64,000 bases of DNA from Macrostomum hystrix. Lineage: Eukaryota > Platyhelminthes > Macrostomidae. The notes under the pieces were generated by a model that was not told the DNA's origin, did no database searches, and saw nothing but the letters and a program-made list of their open reading frames with translations. Location of the stretch: NCBI GenBank assembly GCA_950097015.1, contig CATNEN010000038.1, forward strand, positions 21,623,501-21,687,500, in the 5' to 3' direction. Shown in pieces: positions 1 to 31,065 of the stretch (positions within the stretch are counted from its first letter, which is position 1; the number at the start of each line of letters is the position of its first letter). Position numbers and translations under genes: made by a program.

Positions 1-1243
1 GTCTATGGCACTTTCCGAAGTGAACTGGAAGGAGTGCCTAGTCTACTTCGACGATATCGTTGTTTTCTCCACGACTGTTGAGCAACACTTTGAGCGACTC
101 GCTCACGTCTTCCGATCTGCGAATAACAGGCTAAAACCAGCGAAGTGCGTCTTCCTGGCAGACAAGATTAAGTTTTTAGGCCACGTGATTTCAAAAGACG
201 GAATTGCAACGAATCCTGAAAAGTGTGCCGAAATCCAGAATTGGCAAAAGCCATGCAGCGGAGCGAAGGTCCAATCGTTCTTAGGATTGTGTGCCTACTA
301 CGAAGCGTTCATTCCTAATTTTTCCGAGTTGGCCGCTCCTCTTTATAAACTGGTTTCCAAGGACGCCGAATTTAAGTGGGGCCCAGCCCAGGAGCTGTCG
401 TTCAACAACTTGAAGGCAGCCCTTTGCTCACCAAATGTGATGGCGTTCCCCGAGTTCTCTTCAGACGCTGGTGATTTTATTCTTGATACGGACGCAAGCT
501 CCCGAATCGGGATTGGGGCAGTGCTGTCTCAATGTCAGGCCGATGGAACCGAAAAAGTAATCGCCTACGGTTCTCGCATGATCCAGCCTAGTGAGAAAAA
601 CTATTACACAACCCGACTAGAGTTACTGGCCATCGTGTAATTCATTAAACAGTACCGCTACTACCTGTTAGGACGGCAGTTTAGAGTCAGATCAGACCAC
701 AAGGCGCTGCAGCGGCTCACGAATCTCCGTGATGTCGAGGGCCAAAGCGCTCGCTGGCTGCAGACGCTTCAGAACTACGATTTTACCATAGAACATCGAG
801 CAGGAAAGAACCATAATATTGCTGACTCATTATCGCGCAAATATCGCAAACATAGTGGGCACGAAAGCTGTCCAAGCTGTTACCGCTGAACACAGTGGTG
901 TCAACGCGGTGTTTCAAGGTGTGCTCGGACTCGATGATATTCAGCAGGCCCAGGAGGCCGAGCCAAAACTGGCCCTCGTCCACAGCTTTGCCAGCAACAT
1001 GAGCGGTGTGCCAACTGCCCCCCCTGTGATGACTTGGGAAGAGAGATGTCTATGGTCGCAACGTCAGCTGATCAAGCGGGAGGCCCGAGTTCTTGTCTTC
1101 CAGGACCCAGGATCCGACGTAAAAAAATTGTCCTACCGCCGAGTCTGTTCAGGAGAGTCTTCAACGACTTACACGATGGGGTTGCTGGTGGTCATCTGGG
1201 AGTGAAAAAGACCCAGGAAAAGATCAAAGCTAGGTTTTGGTGG
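1..1243 (+). pseudogene. Gypsy/Ty3 LTR-retrotransposon pol fragment, decayed
   Basis: The fragment opens inside reverse transcriptase at the YFDD active-site box (about 47-58). It continues through the RT thumb and connection, then RNase H with its first acidic residue in ILDTDASS (about 481-504) and the HRAGKNHNIADSLSR end (about 796-840), and stops in the integrase zinc-binding region (HDGVAGGHLG, about 1172-1201). The frame is broken: a TAA at 638-640 sits inside RNase H, a TGA at 887-889 follows RNase H, the 890-1110 linker reads best in another frame, and the frame shifts back near the seven-A run at 1121-1127. It is cut off at about 1243 where a CT-rich repeat starts. The order RT-RNase H-integrase is that of Gypsy elements. 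It cannot make an active protein. Confidence 0.93.
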
Positions 1244-1330
1244 CCTCCCTCGCTCTCCCTCACTCTTCCTCACTCTTCCTCACTCTCCCTCCCTCTCCCT
1301 CCCTCTCCCCCACTCTCCCTCACTATCGCT
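1244..1330. repeat. CT-rich simple repeat
   Basis: Short pyrimidine repeats of the ctctccctcact type begin exactly where the Gypsy fragment ends. Confidence 0.85.
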
Positions 1331-1618
1331 CTCTCTCACCCAATGTGAGTGTAGATCAAATTTTATTTCTTTTCGCCGTAAATAATATAGATCTCACCGA
1401 TTAAAAAGTGCCAATCTCTGGCAGTACCAGGTCCAATATTTTAGCAGCCTGAAGCCAATTATTAAGTAAAAATTTAGTAAGTATAGTCATCTCTTAAGTA
1501 AGTAGTGCCATAGCGTTTTTCTAATTTCTGGCTAAACATGGTTCTGATAACTTCTGATCGGGCTCAGAAAAGGACTACGAAAGAAAATGATCATTAAGTA
1601 AAGATTGCTGTTTAAAAG
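1331..1618. other. Non-coding gap
   Basis: AT-rich sequence between the CT repeat and the MCT-like exon. I see no gene or repeat in it. Confidence 0.5.
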
Positions 1619-2037
1619 CTACTTCTTGGATATTTCTTGGATTGCCTCATTCTGGTGTTCCGTTGCTATTAGGCCCGGTAACTTCGGTGCTGACTGATCG
1701 ATACGGATGTCGATCTGTCACAATAGCCGGAGGCCTCATCTCCGGCTTGGGCTTTGTTTTAACCTTCTTTTTGCCGCGGACCACTTTGCTGTTTATATTC
1801 TCGGCCGGATTATTGACTGGCTTAGGACTCGGCTTAGCCTTCATGCCAGCTGTTGTGGCCGTGTCCTATTATTTCTTAGAAAGACGCGCTTTAGCCACAG
1901 GCCTAGCAATGTCCGGGTCTGGCGTTGGCACCGTTGTATTCGCCTACGTCACCCGAGCTTGCATTGAAGAGTACACGTGGCAGGGCGGCTTCTTAATAAT
2001 TGGCGGCATGCTGTTGAATCTATGCGTCTGCGGTGCT
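1619..2037 (+). CDS. SLC16 monocarboxylate-transporter-like exon (partial gene or exon fragment)
   Basis: An open frame encodes about 139 residues with several hydrophobic helices of the major facilitator superfamily. The sequence RYGCRSVTIAGGLISGLG and the later ATGLAMSGSGVGTVVFAY and EYTWQGGFLIIGG match the pattern of helices 2-6 of SLC16 (MCT) carriers, which move monocarboxylates or related small solutes across the plasma membrane. A possible acceptor AG lies at 1617-1618 and a donor (gct then GTAGGC) at 2037/2038. No start exon with the MCT helix 1 signature and no C-terminal exon were found nearby. It may be the only exon in view of a gene extending left, or a stranded fragment next to the Gypsy remnant. 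The family call is firm; gene status is not. Confidence 0.75.
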
Positions 2038-2917
2038 GTAGGCGAATAAATTTATTAGCTCTAAAATTCAGTATTCAGTATTAGCTTCTGAAATGACAGT
2101 CAGTAGAGTTCTGTAGATTGTCGAGCAGGTGATGGAAGAGGTGACTTGTATGAGGTGGGTTTTATCGTCCATTCCGTTTTAAATTTCTGCATTTCATGAG
2201 GAGTGGCACATTGAACTCATGCTTCTGGTTAGAGTGTATTTTAATATATTTATTTAGCAATACTTGAGAACAGTAATTAGAACAGTTTATGACGCATTTT
2301 CGCATGCTTGAATGGCAGTCAGTCTGGGTGCAAAAAGCTGAGAAAATTCAAACAGAATCGTCTAAGGAAACTGGGCTTCTACGAGCTATGATATGATAAG
2401 AACATTTTTGGGACTGTCTGCCCAGCTACTGTAATAAATTGGCTGAGGTGACAACCAGATAGACATATTTGAGTCTTGAACATATTCTGCATGGATAATT
2501 GATCAGCCACTAGTGAGAGCAAAAACTAATGAACGAACAGTTTCTTTTATTATTTATTGATTATGATAAATTAATTCACAGAATATGAAATTCAAATTCA
2601 TCTACTCGAGCTTAATAATCAGAATTGCGAAGCTATGCAAGAATTTCGAGCTCTAAAATCACTCAAAAATGTGCAGTTTGATGAATCTCTGGCTGATCAC
2701 GAAAGAAATTGGCTTACAGCAACAATCTCAATGTAGTCAGTGCAGCAGTCGCTGTCTGTGTCCTGCCCCTCCACAGCAGCACCAGCAGCAGCAGTCGCTG
2801 GTATGCTAAAAATCAAGTAGCAGCACTCGGACTCGAAGCCGTTAGTTTTCTGAAATCAGAGCAGCCTTGAGCACTCATTCAGTTTCGGAAATGAAACGGA
2901 AACACTACTGACAAGTA
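2038..2917. other. Non-coding gap
   Basis: AT-rich sequence with no credible exon. A short CAG/CAC-rich stretch lies near 2750-2800. No further MCT exon was recognised. Confidence 0.5.
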
Positions 2918-4022
2918 GCATTATTGCCAAGTAGCCATTGTAGCTAAGTAGCCATTGTAGCCAAGTAGCCATTGTAGCCAAGTAGCCATTGTAGCCAAGT
3001 AGCCATTGTAGCCAAGTAGCCATTGTAGCCAAGTAGCCATTGTAGCCAAGTAGCCATTGTAGCCAAGTAGCCATTGTAGCCAAGTAGCCATTGTAGCCAA
3101 GTAGCCATTGTAGCCAAGTAGCCATTGTAGCCAAGTAGCCATTGTAGCCAAGTAGCCATTGTAGCCAAGTAGCCATTGTGGCCAAGTAGCCACTGTAGCC
3201 AAGTAGCCATTGTAGCCAAGTAGCCACAAGTAGCCATTGTAGCCAAGTAGCCATTGTGGCCAAGTAGCCACTGTAACCAAGTAGCTACTGTAGCCAAGTA
3301 GCCATTGTAGCCAAGTAGCCATTGTAACCAAGTAGCCATTGTAGCGAAGTAGCCATTGTAGCTAAGAGCCACTGTAGCCAAGTAGCCAAGTAGCCATTGT
3401 AGCCAAGTAGCCATTGTAGCCAAGTAGCCATTGTAGCCAAGTAGCCATTGTAGCCAAGTAGCCATTGTAGCCAAGTAGCCATTGTAGCCAAGTAGCCATT
3501 GTAGCCAAGTAGCCATTGTAGCCAAGTAGCCATTGTAGCCAAGTAGCCATTGTAGCCAAGTAGCCATTGTAGCCAAGTAGCCATTGTAGCCAAGTAGCCA
3601 TTGTAGCCAAGTAGCCATTGTAGCCAAGTAGCCATTGTAGCCAAGTAGCCATTGTAGCCAAGTAGCCATTGTAGCCAAGTAGCCATTGTAGCCAAGTAGC
3701 CATTGTAGCCAAGTAGCCATTGTAGCCAAGTAGCCATTGTAGCCAAGTAGCCACTGTAGCCAAGTAGCCATTGTAGCCAAGTAGCCACAAGTAGCCATTG
3801 TAGCCAAGTAGCCATTGTGGCCAAGTAGCCACTGTAACCAAGTAGCTACTGTAGCCAAGTAGCCATTGTAGCCAAGTAGCCATTGTAACCAAGTAGCCAT
3901 TGTAGCGAAGTAGCCATTGTAGCTAAGAGCCACTGTAGCCAAGTAGCCAAGTAGCCATTGTAGCCAAGTAGCCATTGTAGCCAAGTAGCCATTGTAGCCA
4001 AGTAGCCATTGTAGCCAAGTGG
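2918..4022. repeat. 17-bp minisatellite, about 65 copies, with 561-bp higher-order repeat
   Basis: The unit is ccaagtagccattgtag. A variant block with the junction tagccacaag recurs at 3221 and 3782, exactly 561 bp (33 units) apart, showing duplication of a long segment. Because 17 is not divisible by 3, long frames appear in all three phases of the minus strand (MATWLQWLLGYNGYL-type repeats). I treat them as non-coding. Confidence 0.97.
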
Positions 4023-4545
4023 CCATCGAGATTAATGGATTAAGCAACGTGGCATTTCTCGGACAGGACTGTCCCTGTTTGCTCGCTGAAGTCTAAGTGA
4101 CTCGTTGACTCACCTAATTAGCAGGATGAGACACCTCAGGTGACACTTTAGATTCCTTTAGATGCAGTACTTCCAATGCAGTACGTCTCTGGTCGCGACT
4201 AGAAGGCGCTTGGTCGTATGATGGGAATCACAAAGCAGTCAGTTCGAGACATCGTGACTTACGTACGAAGAGACCGGGAGAACGCACACCCTGCCAAAAG
4301 GAGATAAAAGGAGGATACAAAAGATCACGCAAGCTTTGGTGAACAGTTTGATCGATTTCTCAGCGACTACACATTTTTTCGTTCAATTTTAAGCAAACGC
4401 TCATTCAATTTCAGCAAGCTTGCAATCAAACTCATCAATTTATTTTTGACCAGTCAGACCAGCATCAAAATTCTGCAACCTTGCATTCGATTTCAACAAA
4501 AGAAATTCATTTTAGAAAAGTGCAATTATCAACAAGGGCTCATCC
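4023..4545. other. Non-coding gap
   Basis: No gene is recognised. A short open stretch near 4219-4310 (RMMGITKQSVRDIVTYV) looks vaguely helix-turn-helix-like, but too little is there to assign. Confidence 0.4.
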
Positions 4546-4718
4546 CGGGAGGCTCGCCTGCTGCGGCGGCTTTTACAGACCGTGGCGCTGCTTTGCCTGC
4601 GGCAGAATGTGCATGGTTTGTCACTGCCTACCACGTGCCGGGCCGTTACCAGCAGTTTGCGGATGCCGCGTCCAGGCTGCATTGCCGCCAGGAGTTACTT
4701 GCTGTTATCTTCTTCTAG
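4546..4718 (+). pseudogene. Possible retroelement RNase H-end fragment
   Basis: A GC-rich patch in AT-rich surroundings encodes AYHVPGRYQQFADAASRL. This resembles the H-x-PG-x-N-x-x-AD-x-x-SR stretch ending many retroelement RNase H domains. It ends in a TAG at 4716-4718. The similarity is short, so the call is tentative. Confidence 0.35.
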
Positions 4719-4972
4719 TGGACCTTGAGTGTTACAACACTGCGGAGCACAAAAGTTGAGTTTATATTTTTCTCTTTGTTCGCTCATGATAAGGAAGATT
4801 ATAAAAATAATGAATAATGCATGAGTTGTGTTTTTTAAAATACGGCTTTTTTATTCGTTTATTTGCTTGGATCAGCAAATTTGTTTTATTTTAAAAAATA
4901 TTTAGAATATTAACGATTCATGTTTGTATGTTGTGCGCATGGTCGTCGATATTTATTAATTTTATTGGCAGA

Positions 4973-5580
4973 GCTTATTCCCACGGTCCCGTGCCAATAA
5001 TTTCAATTTTATCCACACGGATCCGTGCCGATAATTTTCTGCTTATCCACACGGCAGCTTGTATGAATAGGTCTACAACTCTTTATATAAATATGCCGTG
5101 CCGTTAATTTCAATTTTATCCACACGGTTCTGTTCTTTGAAACGAGGCCCTTTCGGGTTTGAACGTTTTATTGAACCCTCGAGCCAATAGATCGACAAAG
5201 GGGCCAGTGTGTTACGACAGTGTTCTACATTTCGACCTACACATTTATTATAAACTTATATTCATTATATATTGACTTAAAAAAGTAAGAAGTCTATCAA
5301 AGAAAATCATACAAGTCAACCAGCAGAATTCTAGGCCTAGTCAGCACCAAACTCATCACATATATTATACATCATTGCTATTCTTTTACAACTTTGCATT
5401 GATAGTGTACACTATTATACACTATACTCTGAAGCAAAAGCCTTATGCTCAGAGAATAATAGGCAGGGACTTGAAAGTAGACCTATTCATACAAGCTTCC
5501 ATGTGGATAAGCAGAAAATTATCGGCACAGATCCGTGTGGATAAAATTGAAATTATTGGCATGGGACCGTGGGAATAAGC
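4973..5580. mobile_element. Fold-back (long terminal inverted repeat) element
   Basis: The 104 bp at 4973-5076 (starting gcttattcccacggtc, ending aataggtctac) reappear as a reverse complement at 5477-5580 with only a few mismatches. The loop is about 400 bp and AT-rich and has no convincing coding frame. Inside the arms, short words such as atccacacgg recur. This is the architecture of a non-autonomous fold-back or MITE-like DNA transposon. Clear target duplications were not identified. Confidence 0.88.
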
Positions 5581-6624
5581 ACTTCCAATTTTATTAGCAA
5601 TTCTGATATTTTCGGACCGATAGATAACTATTTCATCTGTTAAAAGTCTTCTTGTTAGTTGCTAGTCAATTTATTGTTGGCTATAACAATTTTTCGGTTA
5701 ACTGGTTCTGGTACTGGAGGTGGAAGTATATAAACGTGTACAATGGTCTTATTGCTGCTATGGATTTTGTTGTCATTTTCTTGCTATTTAGCTAACATTA
5801 TGTAGCTAGGGCCTAGTCTCATGTTGACATTTTGCTGCATTTTATGCTAAACTTTTTTTAGGTTAAGGGCTAAGGCTGAATTTTGCATCCAAATTGTCAG
5901 AGCAGCAATGTTCTACTTCCATTCGTTCGTTATATTATTTTTTGTTTGCAAACTACAGATAATGCCAAAAAGCAAGTTTAATGGTAACAAAAAGTCAGTA
6001 GTTTGGTCAGACAGTTCTGAAAAGTCTTGGTCAGTCTTTCCTCTTTCAAACTGGGTAATAGTGCCTAATCCAGTAGAGGAGGGCACCAAAGCTAGGGCCT
6101 ATTCACGGAAGCCGATGTGGATTGGCTGGGTCCACAAAATTTCCACAGTCAGGTTCAGCAGCTCCGCAGCATTCAGTATTCAATTTGGCTCATGCTTTTA
6201 ATGCTCACATGCTTTAAGTCAACTTGCTGCTATTGCCTGCTAAGCATATTTTGTTAGCCCCCTATTGGCTAGGCCCTATGTATAGGGCCTAGCTACACGA
6301 AAGTTAATTGATCTGATAATTTTTTCTCTGGTTAGGCTAGCAACAAAAAAACGAGAAAAATAGTATGCCATATAAACGACAACAATACTTTAGGCCTATG
6401 CCTTTTTGTTAGGCCCCATGATTAACACTGCAATTTATCAACACTAGGGCCTACCTATAGATTGCATGCTCCATCTGGTTGTCGAAACCAAATACTGCTT
6501 GGCATTGAGCTCAACAGTAGAGAATATTTTGTGAAATATTCAAGATTTTTCAGCAGCAATTTTTTACTAATATGTCTAGAGGTTAGACAGATGTGAATTT
6601 TTTGTCGTGCATGAAATTTGGTGA
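5581..6624. other. AT-rich gap without recognised genes
   Basis: The word gggcctag/ctaggccc recurs often between 5800 and 7650, suggesting old dispersed-repeat debris. No coding frame matched a family I know. Confidence 0.4.
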
Positions 6625-6906
6625 CTTTTTAAGGCCGGGCGTGATTGTGATTGTGATTGTGTTCACAAATTTATTATTCATCAACAAGGCAGCAGCATTG
6701 CAGGGCACTTCATTGCAACAGCACAAGCTAACTTAACTGCTCTGCAAAAGCAGCTTGACCTTCTTGTCCACTGCCTGGAGCAGGATGTAGACACTGTAGA
6801 ATTCCACATTTGCCATGCTCAAGAAGATCAATTAGCAGTAGAGCTAGCCCTAAGCGTCTACAGGACCCAGCATTGTCCTATTGATGTGCTCTGTGACAAT
6901 AATTAG
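6625..6906 (+). pseudogene. Open reading stretch upstream of hAT-like remnant, unidentified
   Basis: An open frame of about 93 codons without a clear start ends at TAG 6904-6906. Its latter part is helical and charged (QKQLDLLVHCLEQDVD). I do not recognise it. Its position just before the hAT-like stretch suggests it belonged to the same element. Confidence 0.35.
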
Positions 6907-7425
6907 GCCCTACCTGGTGTCATGGAAGGCTGTTAAGCAGTTGACGGTCGTTTCGTCTGTTTCTATTTCGTAGAAATTTAAATAACATCAAAACGTTTAA
7001 ATATAATTACAAAAATATACTTAAAACTTGCATATACTGATTTATTTTGATACCTTAAATTAAATATAAAGAAAGGAAGTTTATTTCTGAACACTATGGA
7101 AAATGGTCATTTTGTCTGCAAAAATACTACGGCAGACAAAATGGCGGCAGATGAAACGACCGGGCACCTGTTAAGCTGCTAGAAGTTTTTGAGCTTTTCA
7201 TTCGAGAGTTAAGCAAAGAAAATGCCAGTCTTGCTTGTGTGCTGCTATTTGTCAAGATCTCACTGGATGATCAAATGCAACAGGTAGACACCTTCGGCAT
7301 TAGTTATCTTTGAGAGTTTTTAACCGAGGCATTTTAAGTTTGTTTTGCAGATTAGAAAAAGAGCGCAAAGCATTGTGTAGCCAATGTGATAGATCCACAA
7401 TTCAAGTTTGCCTTTGTTTCTTAAT
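6907..7425 (+). pseudogene. hAT-type transposase remnant
   Basis: The stretch after 7168 encodes LLEVFELFIRELSKENA, and after a stop-containing gap VANVIDPQFKFAFV at about 7375-7420. The pair resembles the hAT pattern of a helix with an LS-K-E end followed by a 'DP-x-FK-x-x-F' block. If the 6939-7167 MITE is removed, the reading frame runs through the junction (WKAVKLLEV), showing the coding sequence was intact when the MITE arrived. The second block is out of frame, with stops, so the copy is dead. Confidence 0.55.
6939..7167. mobile_element. 229-bp MITE with 9-bp target-site duplication
   Basis: The 9-bp word ctgttaagc flanks the insert perfectly at 6930-6938 and 7168-7176. The ends are imperfect inverted repeats of about 20 bp sharing cggtcgtttc (left near 6945; right as its complement gaaacgaccg near 7153). 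The interior is AT-rich and non-coding. A 9-bp duplication is typical of Mutator-like elements, which is an inference only. Confidence 0.82.
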
Positions 7426-8168
7426 ACTTTTTTAAATATCAGAATTACATAGAGGAAGTTAGCCATCAAATTATTTCACAAAGAAAGAAAGCAAACTTCA
7501 TGAATCTTAAGTCAGTTCTTAGAAATCAGGTCCATGAAAAAAGTACATGAATTCACAAAATCATGACAATGTTTGTGATTATGTCCGACCTCTACTAATA
7601 TAATACTAAAATAAGTGTAGGGGCCTAATTTTCTCAAATATAGGCCTAGTTAGCTAGTGTTATTAAATTTTGGACCTTTGATAAAAATATTGTTTTAGCC
7701 ATTTAAGTATTAAAATAGTAAAAATTACACTTATACTATCATTTAGTCATATGACGGCAAACTATTGGTTAATATAAATAGACCCTTTTTACCTAAATCG
7801 AGTTATAACCTGTTGATTTCAGACAAAATTGTCTATAAACAAGTACTTTAGTGATATTGCTATCTCACAAGGTTTTAGGGCTTTGTATCATCAGGTTTTT
7901 AGAACATAGAAATTTGGTTTGTAATCCTTAGCTTACAAATCTAGAAATTCTAACTTTAAGCTTGGCCTGTTTTATAATAAAATGTTTTTTATAGTTAATA
8001 TTTGTATACAGTATAGCTATGTGGCTAAGTAATTCTGAAAGCAAAACATTTTTTTACTTTTTTACTTTTTACTTATATCATTTTTTATCCCTTATGCCTT
8101 GACTATTTTTACAAATTTCAGTGACAAATATGATACTGACAGCTAAGTAAAAAACTAGTTCATAGAAA
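7426..8168. other. 5' flank of the ABCC gene
   Basis: AT-rich, no coding frame recognised. It should contain the ABCC promoter. An in-frame TAG at 8163-8165 lies directly before the start codon. Confidence 0.5.
7763..7781 (+). promoter_or_regulatory. TATA-like motif upstream of ABCC
   Basis: tataaatag at 7773-7781 lies about 390 bp before the ATG, with attgg (inverted CCAAT) at 7763-7767 directly upstream. The spacing is unusual and the region is AT-rich, so this is only a candidate. Confidence 0.22.
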
Positions 8169-27951
<19,783 letters not shown>

Positions 27952-28065
27952 GGTCTGGTGAACTCTGTTAGACTCTCTTGAGTTCTTGAGACATTGTGTG
28001 CAATTGCATGTTTTTTCGTTTCGGCTGACTTAAAATATGCTTAACCATTTGTTTTAATAATCAAT

Positions 28066-28071
28066 ATTAAA
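28066..28071 (+). terminator. Candidate polyadenylation signal for ABCC
   Basis: ATTAAA, a common variant signal, 115 bp after the stop codon. It lies just before the 21-bp array. Confidence 0.4.
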
Positions 28072-28083
28072 TTTTCTTTAATC

Positions 28084-28480
28084 CAGGCGAGATTATTGAT
28101 AATCTAGGTGAGATTATCCATAATCTAGGTGAGATTATCCATAATCTAGGTGAGATTATCCATAATCTAGGTGAGGTTATCGATAATCTAGGTGAGATTA
28201 TCCATAATCTAGGTGAGATTATCCATAATCTAGGTGAGATTATACATAATCTAGGTGAGTTTATCCCTAATCTAGGTGAGATTATCCATAATCTAGGTGA
28301 GATTATCCATAATCTAGTTTGAGATTATCGATAATCTAGGTGAGTTTATCCCTAATCTAGGAGAGATTATCAGTAATATTAGTAAGATTATCTGGAATTA
28401 TTGTGAGAATATCCTAAATATTGGCGAGATTATCAGAAATTGATGCAAGATTATCTTGCATCTAGTCGAGATTAACCGCA
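28084..28480. repeat. 21-bp palindromic minisatellite
   Basis: Unit ataatctaggtgagattatc plus one base. Each unit holds inverted arms ataatct/agattat and the splice-donor-like word aggtgagat. It becomes diverged after about 28330. Confidence 0.93.
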
Positions 28481-28499
28481 TCCCAGTAGGTTATTTAAT

Positions 28500-28980
28500 C
28501 CCAGATATGGATTTTTCGAAATGAACAAATGAATTTACATTTCTAATGTGGTAATTTAGAATTCCAGGTGTCAAAATATTCGTTTTCTGATACAATTTCT
28601 CACATGTAGTGCTAATTTTAGTTTTCATATCTCTAGTTATGGTTTTAATTGCTAGTCAAGTCAAGCAACACAAGCAGATGAAGTTAAATGAATTGAGTTC
28701 GTTCTAAATCCAACAAAGGTCTACTTGCTACTTTTTTTGTTCTGCGAGGTAATACGTTTTTTCAATTTTATTACTGGTGGCTTTGTTTTTCTGATTTTAG
28801 TTTTCCCTCTGCTAAGATTTGTTTTATTGGAATTGTCCTGAAATTCTTGGGCAACTAAATATTATATATAAAAATATTTCAGTTTTCAAGTCTTAGATTT
28901 TTTTGTTAAAATCTCATCCCTATTTTATTTTTCCCCCTTAATCTCATTCTTAATTAACAAATCCCGAACTTATTTTTAAG
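28500..28980. other. AT-rich gap
   Basis: No gene or repeat recognised between the 21-bp and 41-bp arrays. Confidence 0.5.
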
Positions 28981-31065
28981 CACTATTTTTTGCATATTTC
29001 TATATTTGTCTCTCAAAACATCTCATCCCTGATTTTCATGTCTCATATTTGTCTCTCAAAATCTCATCCCTGATTTTCATGTCCCATATTTGTCTCTCAA
29101 AATCTCATCCCCGATTTTCATGTCCCATATTTGTCTCTCAAAACATCTCATCCCTGATTTTCATGTCCCATATTTGTCTCTCAAAACATCTCATCCCTGA
29201 TTTTTATGTCCCATATTTGTCTCTCAAAATCTCATCCCTGATTTTCATGTCCCATATTTGTCTCTCAAAACATCTCATCCCTGATTTTCATGTCTCATAT
29301 TTATCTCTCAAAACATCTCATCCCTGATTTTCATGTCCCATATTTGTCTCTCAAAACATCTCATCCCTGATTTTCATGTCCCATATTTGTCTCTCAAAAT
29401 CTCATCCCCGATTTTCATGTCCCATATTTGTCTCTCAAAACATCTCATCCCTGATTTTCATGTCCCATATTTGTCTCTCAAAACATCTCATCCCTGATTT
29501 TCATGTCCCATATTTGTCTCTCAAAATCTCATCCCTGATTTTCATGTCCCATATTTGTCTCTCAAAACATCTCATCCCTGATTTTCATGTCCCATATTTG
29601 TCTCTCAAAACATCTCATCCCTGATTTTCATGTCTCATATTTATCTCTCAAGACATCTCATCCCCGATTTTCATGTCCCATATTTGTCTCTCAAAATCTC
29701 ATCCCTGATTTTCATGTCTCATATTTGTCTCTCAAGACATCTCATCCCCGATTTTCATGTCCCATATTTGTCTCTCAAAATCTCATCCCTGATTTTCATG
29801 TCTCATATTTGTCTCTCAAAACATCTCATCCCCGATTTTCATGTCTCATATTTGTCTCTCAAGACATCTCATCCCTGATTTTCATGTCTCATATTTGTCT
29901 CTCAAAATCTCATCCCCGATTTTCATGTCTCATATTTTTCTCTCAAAATCTCATCCCTGATTTTCATGTCTCATATTTATCTCTCAAAATCTCATCCCTG
30001 ATTTTCATGTCTCATATTTGTCTCTCAAAATCTCATCCCTGATTTTCATGTCTCATTTTTGTCTCTCAAAATCTCATCCCTGATTTTCATGTCCCATATT
30101 TGTCTCTCAAAATCTCATCCCTGATTTTCATGTCTCATATTTGTCTCTCAAAATCTCATCCCTGATTTTCATGTCTCATATTTGTCTCTCAAAACATCTC
30201 ATCCCTGATTTTCATGTCTCATATTTATCTCTCAAAATCTCATCCCTGATTTTCAAGTCTCATATTTGTCTCTCAAAACATCTCATCCCTGATTTTCATG
30301 TCTCATATTTATCTCTCAAAATCTCATCCCTGATTTTCATGTCTCATATTTGTCTCTCAAAATCTCATCCCTGATTTTCATGTCTCATATTTGTCTCTCA
30401 AAACATCTCATCCCTGATTTTCAAGTCTCATAGTTGTCTCTCAAAATCTCATCCCTGATTTTCATGTCCCATATTTGTCTCTCAAAATCTCATCCCTGAT
30501 TTTCAAGTCTCATATTTGTCTCTCAAAATCTCATCCCTGATTTTCATGTCTCATATTTGTCTCTCAAAACATCTCATCCCTGATTTTCATGTCTCATATT
30601 TGTCTCTCAAAACATCTCATCCCTGATTTTCATGTCTCATATTTGTCTCTCAAAATCTCATCCCTGATTTTCATGTCTCATATTTGTCTCTCAAAATCTC
30701 ATCCCTGATTTTCATGTCTCATATTTGTCTCTCAAAACATCTCATCCCTAATTTTCATGTCTCATATTTGTCTCTCAAAACATCTCATCCCTAATTTTCA
30801 AGTCTCATATTTGTCTCTCAAAACATCTCATCCCTAATTTTCATGTCTCATATTTGTCTCTCAAAACATCTCATCCCTAATTTTCAAGTCTCATATTTGT
30901 CTCTCAAAACATCTCATCCCTAATTTTCATGTCTCATATTTGTCTCTCAAAACATCTCATCCCTGATTTTCATGTCTCATATTTGTCTCTCAAAATCTCA
31001 TCCCTGATTTTCAGGTCTCATAGTTGTCTCTCAAAATCTCATCCCTAATTACCAAATCTCGTAGC
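28980..31065. repeat. 41/43-bp minisatellite, about 50 copies
   Basis: Units begin tctcatccctgattttcatg and end tttgtctctcaaaa, with or without an extra ca. Variants (cccca, aagtctc, ctaat) cluster in sub-blocks. Confidence 0.97.

Noticed and set aside
2856-4047. Frames of 135-367 codons encoding WLQWLLGYNGYLATMAT repeats
   Set aside because: A 17-bp unit without stops gives open frames in all three phases; no start context or homology.
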